From positions 1 to 48,866 of the forward strand of contig CALBZA010000069.1 in assembly GCA_937890005.1 (NCBI GenBank): a stretch of DNA of 48,866 nucleotides, in the 5' to 3' direction. Position numbers and translations under genes: made by a program. The DNA comes from an uncultured Verrucomicrobia subdivision 3 bacterium. Its GTDB lineage: Bacteria; Verrucomicrobiota; Verrucomicrobiia; Limisphaerales; DASXHY01. The notes beneath the pieces are model-generated. The model made no database searches, was not told the DNA's origin, and was given only the letters and a program-made list of their open reading frames with translations. Of the stretch, positions 41,984 to 48,866 are shown piece by piece; the stretch's first letter is position 1; the number at the start of each line of letters is the position of its first letter.

Positions 41984-43135
41984 ATGACTCGGGAAATCCA
42001 ATTTATTTCTAAAAGCATTGCCGGGCTGATGGCGTGTGTTGCTCTGTTCATCCTTCCGCTTGGCGGCACAGCCGAAGCCCAGGTCACCAACACCGCGCCT
42101 TCCAATCGCTGGCTGCTGATCATGCAGACTTCGCGCTCAATGCAATCGAGAGCCGAAGCCGGACGACGCCTGATCGCGAATCTGGTCGCCAGTGAAATGA
42201 ACGGCCAGGCGCATGCCGGAGACACTCTCGGGCTCTGGACCTTCAACGACGAACTGCACACCGTTTTTCCGCTTCAGGAACTCACCGGCAAAAATGGAAG
42301 TCAGGTTGCGGGGCGCATTTACCAGTTCCTTTCCGCGCAGAAAAACGAAAAGGACAGCAATCCGGAAAAGGTCAGCCCCGAATTGCTGGAAGTCGTGAAA
42401 GACTCGGATTTCATCACGATCATTCTGGTCACGGACGGATCCAGGGGCCGGTTGGGAACTCCGTTCGACGACCGCATTCAGTCGAGCTATCGCGAATGGT
42501 CCGCACAGCAACAGCAGAATCAAATGCCGTTCGTTACCGTTCTGCGGGCGAAGGCGGGAAAGTTCACCGATTTCCTCGTCAACACGCCACCCTTCCCACT
42601 CGAGTTGCCGGAGCTTCCTGAAGAACTTCAAAAGTTGCGCATCGCGGCGGAAAAGAAACCTGAGCAAAAGCCGGAGCAACCCAAACCCGCGCCTGTAACA
42701 TTGCCGCCGTTGATCATCTCAGGGAAAAAGCCGGAGTCACCGGTGAACACAAATACGACCCCGGCTCCAGCCATTGCAGAATCAACGCCTAAGACAAACG
42801 CAATTCCCTCCGTTTCCACGAACGTTGCAGCCATGGAAACGAATCCGGTCATTGTCGCAACCAAGGAACCGATTGGCCCTGCAGTTCCCGAAGAAACCAA
42901 TTCAGCTGCCGAAACTGCATCTGTGGAAAGTCAGGAAGCTTCAACTGTTGCAGCAGCTCAGACGGTTCAGTCGTCCACCGTGACAACGGAGAAGAAATCT
43001 TTTGCGGTCGTCTGGATCGTTTCCGCAGGAGCAGTCTTGCTGCTGGCCGTCGGTGCAATCGCCTTCAGTCGTCGCAATCGCGGCACCCGAACGAGCCTCA
43101 TCACAAGATCGCTCGATCGCGAGCAGCGGCACTGA
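41984..43135 (+). CDS. vWA-like periplasmic protein with C-terminal membrane anchor
   Basis: The 383-residue protein has a signal peptide or membrane anchor (about 12-31), a von Willebrand A-type domain (about 40-200) with TDGS in the metal-binding loop, a Pro/Lys/Glu-rich then Thr/Ala-rich low-complexity linker (about 215-330), and a membrane helix (about 337-360) with a basic end. The first metal motif DxSxS reads QTSRS (48-52), so the Asp is Gln and metal binding is doubtful. Function is unknown. It may work with the preceding outer-membrane protein. Confidence 0.75.
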   Translation: MTREIQFISKSIAGLMACVALFILPLGGTAEAQVTNTAPSNRWLLIMQTSRSMQSRAEAGRRLIANLVASEMNGQAHAGDTLGLWTFNDELHTVFPLQELTGKNGSQVAGRIYQFLSAQKNEKDSNPEKVSPELLEVVKDSDFITIILVTDGSRGRLGTPFDDRIQSSYREWSAQQQQNQMPFVTVLRAKAGKFTDFLVNTPPFPLELPELPEELQKLRIAAEKKPEQKPEQPKPAPVTLPPLIISGKKPESPVNTNTTPAPAIAESTPKTNAIPSVSTNVAAMETNPVIVATKEPIGPAVPEETNSAAETASVESQEASTVAAAQTVQSSTVTTEKKSFAVVWIVSAGAVLLLAVGAIAFSRRNRGTRTSLITRSLDREQRH

Positions 43136-43140
43136 GTCGA

Positions 43141-44751
43141 TCAAGCGATTCGAAGCCAGAATGTCTTGAGATACGCGGGCTCCTGTCGCGACACCGGAAA
43201 ATCGGGCGGCTGTGGCACGTAATGTTGTTGAAGCACCCGACGCTTTTCCGAAGCAATGGATTTCAGCACCGTTTCCACAAAGCTCTTCGGTTCCCAATCC
43301 GCGGCGTTTGTTGAGGCCAGGAGCACGCCATTTTCTCGCAACAACGCCAGGGCCAGACTGACGAGTTTCCCGTAATCCTTTTCCACCCGAAACACGCCGC
43401 TTTCCTTCGACTGCGAAAACGTGGGCGGATCGAGAATGATGGTGTCGAAACGCCGCCCTTTCCTGGCCAGTCGCCGGAACCAGTCAAACACATCGCCGTA
43501 GATGAAGTCGTGTTCGCCCGGATCGATTCCATTCAAAGCGAAGTTCCTTCTGCCCCAATCGAGATATTTTTTCGACAGATCGAGACTCGTCACGCGCGCC
43601 CCTGCTCTTGCGGCGCAGACGGAGAAGGCGCATGTGTAGGCAAACGCATTCAAGACCTCGCGGCTGCCTGTCCCGTCGGCTTTATGATTGAGATCAAACC
43701 CAGACGCAACATGCCCGGTCAAAAGCCTTCGCCTGTTGTCGCGTTGATCAAGGAAGATGCCGACGGAATAGCCTTCCTTGAAACTCAGTTCATAGCGCAT
43801 TCCGTTCTCGCGTACGACAAACGTTTCAGGCGCGGGATCACCAAGGACAAGTTGCGGCGATACTTCGCCCACTGAAGCACGGCGCACCTGGCGGTTCAGA
43901 ATTTTGTGATAAACACTTCGAATCGAGCCCCCGCCGGCACGGTTCCGATTCAGTTCATCAAAAAGCCATTTCCGCCGGCTCGCCGAGAGTTCTGTGGCGC
44001 TCTGCGACAAAAGATTCTGACCAAGCCGTTCCACATACCATCCCGGTTCAGAATCACTCGCGCCGTGCACGATTCGGTAAGCGTCGGTTTGCTCCGGATC
44101 GATGATTCCCTCGCGCAGGCAGATGGAGTTGCTGCGCCTGAAATCCACCGGCGCGCGAAAGGTCATCTCACGATTGTCTGCAGGGTGACGGAAGCAAAGT
44201 TCCGCTGCGTGAAGGCAGACGCGGTGAAACGAACTGCCGCCGTAAAGCACATCGCCAAGAATTGGAAAACCATTCTCGGCCGCGTGAACACGAATCTGAT
44301 GCGTCCGTCCCGTCAACGGTTCCGCTTCGAGAACAAATACGTTGGGAACCCCCGGATCGAATTCGCCCGGTTTGAAACGCGTTTCCGCGATTTCACCATC
44401 CGCCCGGCTGACATAACGATCACCGGCACGCGTAATCTTCGATCTCACAATCAGCTCGCGTGAACGAGGCTTCCGATCACTCAGCAGAAGGTAACGCTTC
44501 CTCACAGCGCGACTGGAGAATTGATCCGTCAGCGAGCGGTTGGCCTGGGTGGTTTTTCCAAACACGATCACCCCACTGGTTTCCTTGTCGAGCCGGTGAA
44601 TGATGGCGAGTTGGTTTCGTCCGGATTCGCGATGCTTCAGCCATTCGTAGATGCCTTCGCCCGCGTAAGGCGATGGGGCGTGAGTGTTCATGCCGGCCGG
44701 CTTGTTGGCGACCAGCAGATGTTCATCCTCAAAAAGAACGCACGGTTCCAC
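43141..44751 (-). CDS. Fusion of RluA-type pseudouridine synthase and RlmI-type rRNA methyltransferase
   Basis: The 536-residue protein joins two RNA-modifying enzymes. Residues about 1-205 are an RluA-family pseudouridine synthase with HRLDKETSG and catalytic D55, plus GRTHQIRVHAA. Residues about 215-536 match RlmI-type methyltransferases: YRIVHGASDSEPGWYVERLG, GIFLDQRDNR, a SAM motif near 366-391 and DPPTFSQS (441-448). RlmI normally has an N-terminal PUA domain, here replaced by the synthase. The single start and intact frame argue against an annotation artefact. The target is presumably 23S rRNA. Confidence 0.9.
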   Translation of the reverse strand: MEPCVLFEDEHLLVANKPAGMNTHAPSPYAGEGIYEWLKHRESGRNQLAIIHRLDKETSGVIVFGKTTQANRSLTDQFSSRAVRKRYLLLSDRKPRSRELIVRSKITRAGDRYVSRADGEIAETRFKPGEFDPGVPNVFVLEAEPLTGRTHQIRVHAAENGFPILGDVLYGGSSFHRVCLHAAELCFRHPADNREMTFRAPVDFRRSNSICLREGIIDPEQTDAYRIVHGASDSEPGWYVERLGQNLLSQSATELSASRRKWLFDELNRNRAGGGSIRSVYHKILNRQVRRASVGEVSPQLVLGDPAPETFVVRENGMRYELSFKEGYSVGIFLDQRDNRRRLLTGHVASGFDLNHKADGTGSREVLNAFAYTCAFSVCAARAGARVTSLDLSKKYLDWGRRNFALNGIDPGEHDFIYGDVFDWFRRLARKGRRFDTIILDPPTFSQSKESGVFRVEKDYGKLVSLALALLRENGVLLASTNAADWEPKSFVETVLKSIASEKRRVLQQHYVPQPPDFPVSRQEPAYLKTFWLRIA

Positions 44752-44769
44752 GGAATCGGAAAGGGACGA

Positions 44770-45459
44770 TCAGAAAAACTTCCAGGCCTCACCCTGCTTC
44801 CAGACCACATAGATCGCGAGCAGGAAGTTCGTGATCGCGTGCGCGGTCATCGCATCGCCAAGGCGGTTTTTCCTCAGCACCAACCCCTGATAAGCGAGCC
44901 CGCAAATGATGCCCGCCAGCCATTGAAAGTGCACCACGCCGAAAACGATCGATATGACAATGAAAGCAGTCGGATGAAAACGATTGAGCGGCATCTCCTC
45001 GAAATCGGTCCGCACGGAATAACGGTAGAGAAACGAACGATAAAAGACTTCTTCCAGCGGCGGCACGACAAAGGTCATTCCGATCGTGCGAATCACAATC
45101 AATGACCACGCCACCATGCTGTCCGATCCAAAACGCGCAAACGGATTCCAGACGCTGTCCTTGGTGTCGTCGAAAAAGAGCGTGTTGCGAGGAACGTAAG
45201 GATCGATGCCCACCCAGATTGCAAAAATCACCAGCCCGACCACCACCGCTTCCCAGCTGAACGCCCAGCGCATCTCCTTCACGTAGGGCCGGATCACATA
45301 AAGCGTCCAGGCACCGACGATGACCTTCAGTCCGTAAAGCCAGAATTTCCAGTCCCCGCCCATGAGCCCGCCGGCGCTGGTGAGAATCAGAAAAATGAAA
45401 AGCGGTGCGACGCGGGCGTAAATCGGTGATGCCTGGACTCTCTCGCGGAACTGGTTCAT
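44770..45459 (-). CDS. CPBP family intramembrane metalloprotease (CAAX-type, exosortase-associated form)
   Basis: The 229-residue protein has about six membrane helices and the CPBP motifs EEVFYR (136-141 from this start), HFQWLAG and HAITN, with the glutamates and histidines needed for a metal site. The pattern resembles the CAAX-protease-like proteins found in exosortase/PEP-CTERM loci. The exosortase itself is not in the window. I used the ATG at 45459; a TTG three codons upstream is possible. It is the last gene of the ExeA-GspB-CAAX group. Confidence 0.85.
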   Translation of the reverse strand: MNQFRERVQASPIYARVAPLFIFLILTSAGGLMGGDWKFWLYGLKVIVGAWTLYVIRPYVKEMRWAFSWEAVVVGLVIFAIWVGIDPYVPRNTLFFDDTKDSVWNPFARFGSDSMVAWSLIVIRTIGMTFVVPPLEEVFYRSFLYRYSVRTDFEEMPLNRFHPTAFIVISIVFGVVHFQWLAGIICGLAYQGLVLRKNRLGDAMTAHAITNFLLAIYVVWKQGEAWKFF

Positions 45460-45501
45460 TCGGGCCAAATCATCGCCAAGCGGCGTTGCAGGCCAAGAAA
45501 A

Positions 45502-46056
45502 TTATTCGTCGAGACTGAGCACATTGGTTGCAGAACCATTCACGAGCACAACGCTGGCGGGCGTAATCGATGCCACACGGAACTCTCCCACGCGCCCGTT
45601 TGTGAAAACGGTTTTGCCATTCACGATTGCCGAAGGGTTTGATGCTTGAAACAGAATCCCGTTCAGCTTGAGTTTCGCTTCAGCTTTTGGAGCTTCGGCA
45701 GCGGGCTCGGAGGACGTTGATGTCGATACCGGATCGGGAGTCGCAACGTTGTTCGAAGGCGAAGCTGCGGAGACTTCGATCGGAAGCGCTTTTGTTTCAG
45801 AGACCGCTTCCGCCTTTGCTGAAACCGTCGGCGTCACAGAAGCGACTTCCACCGTGTTTCGCCCGGGCTTCATGAGAAGCGGCGTTGCAAAGCCCGCAGC
45901 GATCAGTATCCCGGCAAAGATCGCCGTCAGGAGAACAGGCGAGTTGCGCTCCGGTTGAGACGCAGGCTCGGCGGGCCGCAACGGCAGATTGCGTGTCGGC
46001 ATTGGTTGAGCGGTCTGCTGCTTCGCGCGCCGCAAGGCATCATTGATCAGGCTCAT
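45502..46056 (-). CDS. GspB-like inner-membrane protein
   Basis: The 184-residue protein starts MSLINDALRRAKQQ, has a membrane helix (about 41-61), a Ser/Thr/Ala/Glu-rich linker (about 65-130) and a C-terminal domain (LNGILFQASNPSAIVNGKTVF in parts) typical of GspB-type proteins, which work with ExeA/GspA ATPases. Its start overlaps the stop of the ATPase gene by 4 bp, supporting a functional pair. Confidence 0.85.
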   Translation of the reverse strand: MSLINDALRRAKQQTAQPMPTRNLPLRPAEPASQPERNSPVLLTAIFAGILIAAGFATPLLMKPGRNTVEVASVTPTVSAKAEAVSETKALPIEVSAASPSNNVATPDPVSTSTSSEPAAEAPKAEAKLKLNGILFQASNPSAIVNGKTVFTNGRVGEFRVASITPASVVLVNGSATNVLSLDE

Positions 46057-46868
46057 GCTCCGATGTCTCCCTCCAATTCACGAATGGCCGCTCCGACGAC
46101 GCGGTAACCGAGTTCCTCGCGCTGATTCACAAAACCGGCAAGCAACGCCTTGTCGCAAACGGCATTGACGAGACGCGGAATTCCGCCGGTGTAATGATGT
46201 ATGCGCCAGAGCGCCGCACGGGTAAACCGCGGCGCCCCTTTTGCACCTGAAACCTGCAGGCGATGCTGGATGTACTGATTGATCTCAGTCTGACTCAGCG
46301 GTGAAAGATGATATCGAACGGTGATGCGCTGGCGGAGCTGGCGAAGATTGGGACTGTTCAAACGTTCGCGCAGTTCCGGCTGCCCCATCAGAACAATCTG
46401 GAGCAGCTTGCGGTTGTCGGTCTCAAGGTTTGAAAGCAAACGAACCTGCTCAAGCAATTCCTCCGTCAGATTCTGCGCCTCGTCGATGATGAGCACCGTT
46501 TCCTTGCCTTCCTCGACATTCCAGAGCAGGAAATCATTGATCTTCGCGATCGTGTCGAGCCGGTCCAGTCCGCGCACGTCCAGGCCGAACTCAGTCGCAA
46601 TGGCTTTCATCAACTCGTCCGCGTTCAGGATCGGATTGAGGATCAGCGCCGTGGAATAATTGCTGTCGAGCTGTTCCAGCATCGCCCGGCAGAGCGTCGT
46701 CTTTCCGGCGCCGACTTCACCGGTCAGCTGGACAAAGCCCTTCCGCTCACGAATGCCATACAGAAGATGGTTGTAGGCTTCGCGATGCTTCGGGCTGTAA
46801 AACAGGAAGCGCGGGTTCGGCGTGATGTCGAACGGCGGCTCTGTCAGACCATAGTAGTCAAGGTACAC
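46053..46868 (-). CDS. ExeA/GspA-like AAA ATPase
   Basis: The 271-residue protein starts MYLDYYGLTEPPFDITPNPRF in parts, as in ExeA family proteins, with Walker A GEVGAGKT (50-57) and Walker B VLIIDEAQ (125-132), then an arginine-rich lid (RQRITVRYHL) and a winged-helix-like end. No peptidoglycan-binding domain follows, unlike full GspA. In PEP-CTERM loci such ATPases accompany CAAX-type proteases and exosortases, and this grouping is repeated here. Confidence 0.9.
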   Translation of the reverse strand: MYLDYYGLTEPPFDITPNPRFLFYSPKHREAYNHLLYGIRERKGFVQLTGEVGAGKTTLCRAMLEQLDSNYSTALILNPILNADELMKAIATEFGLDVRGLDRLDTIAKINDFLLWNVEEGKETVLIIDEAQNLTEELLEQVRLLSNLETDNRKLLQIVLMGQPELRERLNSPNLRQLRQRITVRYHLSPLSQTEINQYIQHRLQVSGAKGAPRFTRAALWRIHHYTGGIPRLVNAVCDKALLAGFVNQREELGYRVVGAAIRELEGDIGA

Positions 46869-46990
46869 GCCGATTGCGGAGCAAATCGGATGCCCTGTGG
46901 AAAGAACGTCAGAATGGGCTCTCGCAGCGGTCGGTGTCCAAAACCGAAACGGCTCTGCCCATTTTGCGGAGTATCAGATCGTTACGAAGT

Positions 46991-48121
46991 TCAACCTTTG
47001 CGCAGCAGGAAACGGATTCGTTCCACCAGCTTCGCCGCTTCCGCAGGCGTCCCAATTGTAATGCGAAGATAATTTTTTACTTCCGGTTGACTGAACCAAC
47101 GAACCAGGATTTTTTCGGCGCGCAATTTTTCCAGCCACTGAGCCGCGGGCCAAAGCGGAGGTTGCGCCAGGATGAAATTGGTCTGGCTTGGCAGAACCCG
47201 GAAACCCAGCTTCGTCAAATCGCGACTCAGTTTCTCACGGGTCGCAATGATTCGAGCGAAGTTCTTGCGGTAATATCCGAGATTTTCAAGCGTCGCTTCG
47301 GCCGCGATCTGCCCCAGCCCATTCACATTGTAGCTGTCACGAATCCGATGCAGCGCCGAGATCAGCTCTTCGTTCCCAACGAAATAGCCCACACGCTGGA
47401 AGCAGAGCGAATAGGCTTTTGAAAACGTTCTGGCCACGAGCACGTGCGGATGCTTGAGAGCAAGCGCCATCGCATTCTCCTCGGCAAAATCGACGTAAGC
47501 CTCATCCAGGATCACCACACCCCGCTGCTTCCGACACAACCGGTCCAGTTCGCGCATCGAATAGCCGCGGCCTGATGGTGCGTTGGGAGTGGTGACGATT
47601 GTCAGCGCGGCATTGAAATCCCATCCATTGCGCTGCAAATCGCCGATTGCGGGCAGTCCAAAATTCGGCAGCAGTGGAACGTCGTTCCGGATGGAACCAT
47701 GCGTATCCGCCAGCACCGGATAAAGGGAATAGCTCGGGTGAAAGTATTGAACCGTCGCACGCGAACGTTTAGCGCCCTTCTTCAATCCCGGCGCGGCCGG
47801 CTCCGCGAAACAACGCACTGCCAGCGCGAGCACTTCGTCCGAACCATTGCCGACGATGATGTTGTCCACCGAACAGCGATGAACCCGCGCCAGCTTCTCG
47901 CGAACACGCTCTGCCGTTGGATTCGGATACAGCCGCAGACGGCTGTCCGTGGCATTTTTGACCGCCTTCAACACCGCCGGTGCCGGTGGATATGGGTTTT
48001 CATTCGTGTTCAGCTTGATCAGGCCTTTGATCTTCGGCTGTTCACCGGGAACGTAGGGATGCAGTTTCCGGACGAGTGGACGGATTAATTTTTGCACTGT
48101 TTTCACAGACATCGGGCTCAT
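46991..48121 (-). CDS. hisC: Histidinol-phosphate aminotransferase
   Basis: The 376-residue class-II-like PLP enzyme has NENPYPP near 40, GNGSDEVL (91-98), TTPNAPSG and DEAYVDF, and the PLP lysine K235 in TFSKAYSL. It transaminates imidazole-acetol phosphate in histidine synthesis, and some relatives act on aromatic amino acids. No other his gene is near. A short insertion (about 110-125, KKGAKRSR) adds basic residues. The ATG at 48121 was kept; another is three codons in. Confidence 0.93.
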   Translation of the reverse strand: MSPMSVKTVQKLIRPLVRKLHPYVPGEQPKIKGLIKLNTNENPYPPAPAVLKAVKNATDSRLRLYPNPTAERVREKLARVHRCSVDNIIVGNGSDEVLALAVRCFAEPAAPGLKKGAKRSRATVQYFHPSYSLYPVLADTHGSIRNDVPLLPNFGLPAIGDLQRNGWDFNAALTIVTTPNAPSGRGYSMRELDRLCRKQRGVVILDEAYVDFAEENAMALALKHPHVLVARTFSKAYSLCFQRVGYFVGNEELISALHRIRDSYNVNGLGQIAAEATLENLGYYRKNFARIIATREKLSRDLTKLGFRVLPSQTNFILAQPPLWPAAQWLEKLRAEKILVRWFSQPEVKNYLRITIGTPAEAAKLVERIRFLLRKG

Positions 48122-48240
48122 TTCATTTCAAACGGCGACAAAAGTCGAGCCGCGCGCTTTCCCGCGCGTTTTCATCGGACGCAATTGAACTGACGCATCA
48201 GGTTTAATGAAGCATTCAGTGAAGCGGGCGCTCGCATCTC

Positions 48241-48281
48241 CCTCTCTTCCGAGCGAAGCCGGGCTGGGGAGAGGTTTTTTT
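48241..48281 (+). terminator. Orphan terminator-like hairpin
   Basis: CCTCTCTTC (48241-48249) pairs over 9 bp, two of them G-U, with GGGGAGAGG (48266-48274), followed by seven T on the plus strand. No plus-strand gene precedes it, since hisC points away. Confidence 0.5.
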
Positions 48282-48527
48282 GACTGGGTTCAGAGCGCGA
48301 AATTCCATTTCATGCTGCGCGCGTTCAGCGGCGCCTGCTTTCGTGTGAATGTTCCTCGAAACAGGATTTGAATTGTCCGGGTGCCGTTGACAAACAAGGG
48401 AACGTTCATACACTTTCCAGTGTTCGGGTAGCAGTACGTTTCTTCAGCGGGGTTCCCCACCCCCACCTCCTTGGCGTCTGCTGCCCGACATTTTCTTGAA
48501 ATGCGCGAAGAATTTTTAGAACGCGGC

Positions 48528-48556
48528 TTGACGTTCGGTACCTGTTTTCCTAACTT
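48528..48556 (+). promoter_or_regulatory. Sigma-70-type promoter of tRNA-Asp
   Basis: TTGACG (48528-48533) and TAACTT (48551-48556) are 17 bp apart, the ideal spacing, and the -10 box ends 14 bp before the mature tRNA 5' end. Confidence 0.75.
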
Positions 48557-48570
48557 CGCGCTCCCCTTGC

Positions 48571-48647
48571 GGGGGTGTAGCTCAATTGGTTAGAGCGCTG
48601 CCCTGTCACGGCAGAGGTTACGGGTTCGAGCCCCGCCACTCCCGCCA
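48571..48647 (+). tRNA. tRNA-Asp (anticodon GTC)
   Basis: The 77-nt gene folds as a cloverleaf. The acceptor stem pairs GGGGGTG with CACTCCC (one G-U), the D arm is GCTC/GAGC, the anticodon stem CTGCC/GGCAG encloses CTGTCAC with anticodon GTC (48605-48607), and the T loop has GGTTCGAGCC. The discriminator base is G and CCA is encoded. A T-run after it (CTTTTT) may aid termination. Confidence 0.97.
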
Positions 48648-48811
48648 CTTTTTCCCGCAAGTCAATCATCCGCGTGTAGCGCACCCTTTGATTTGCTGAC
48701 CTGCCGAGCCCCAAAGTCGTTGTCTTGAAGTTGACTCACGGTTGTCTTACCAGCCAGGGACGGCGCATCTCGGCGAGCATCAGCCACGACTTGACTCCAT
48801 AGCTGAATTTC

Positions 48812-48866
48812 TTTCGGCTCTATAGCAGAATTTGTGGGTGGGAGGGTCAAGCAATTCCGGTGCGGC
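48812..48866 (-). repeat. 55-bp repeat, copy 2 (inverted)
   Basis: This is the exact reverse complement of 140-194 and runs to the last base of the window, so its true end may lie beyond. About 30 bp to its left (near 48761-48778) is a GGCGCATCTCGGCG element similar to GGCGCATCTTGGCG near 38-51, so the two ends share two short modules, with the 55-bp module inverted relative to the other. Confidence 0.85.

Larger units (their letters stand above)
48122..48570. other. 449-bp intergenic region between hisC and tRNA-Asp
   Basis: No gene is supported. It contains a plus-strand terminator-like hairpin at 48241-48281 and the tRNA promoter at 48528-48556. The hisC promoter must lie in the left part but I could not place it. 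Confidence 0.6.

Noticed and set aside
48216..48413. 65-codon minus-strand ORF
   Set aside because: It spans the orphan hairpin and resembles translated intergenic repeat, with no start signal or family.
1..48866. Prophage, transposon or CRISPR content
   Set aside because: No integrase, transposase, phage structural gene or spaced direct-repeat array was found on either strand.

Overview
This window reads as a chromosomal segment from a free-living Gram-negative bacterium, most likely Verrucomicrobiota of the Pedosphaera/Limisphaera type. That placement is an inference. It rests on sensor kinases with propeller or lectin-like ectodomains and no receiver, a secreted multihaem cytochrome ending in a DANNDGLPDTW-type tail, a CPBP/CAAX protease beside an ExeA-like ATPase and a GspB-like protein, moderately high GC, and the near absence of Shine-Dalgarno sequences at most starts. 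Outer-membrane proteins and many signal peptides indicate a diderm envelope. I see no rRNA, CRISPR array, intact transposase or prophage.

Layout. 1-613 holds no convincing gene but carries a hairpin-forming repeat and one copy of a 55-bp repeat; the other copy, inverted, is the last 55 bases of the window. 614-6.6 kb: EF-G-like GTPase, small secreted protein, a NarL-type regulator with its membrane kinase, and broken gene debris. 6.8-9.5 kb: AI-2E/PerM transporter, peptide deformylase (def), ParB. 9.6-13.3 kb: a second kinase/regulator pair with a large propeller ectodomain. 13.5-21.5 kb: MiaB, secreted protein, GH42 beta-galactosidase, cytidylate-kinase-like protein behind a structured leader, MFS transporter, DUF2892 protein.

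21.5-32.4 kb is a chemosensory locus on the minus strand: cheD-HDOD-cheB-cheX-cheY-HDOD/CheX fusion-cheR-cheW-MCP, a strong terminator, then outer-membrane protein-periplasmic binding protein-MCP. Adaptation and phosphatase functions are present in excess, but no CheA is encoded here. Both receptors end in a CheR/CheB-tethering type pentapeptide.

32.6-40.5 kb: nine-haem cytochrome, hemA, then the cyclic-di-AMP/cell-wall/folate group (VOC protein-folP-cdaA-ybbR-glmM). 40.6-48.9 kb: outer-membrane protein, a vWA-like membrane protein with a damaged metal site, an unusual RluA-RlmI fusion, the CAAX protease/GspB/ExeA group, hisC and tRNA-Asp with a readable promoter.

The observations most worth following are the CheA-less chemosensory operon with its HDOD-CheX fusion, the pseudouridine synthase/rRNA methyltransferase fusion, the structured leader before the cytidylate-kinase-like gene, and the composite repeat at the two ends of the window.
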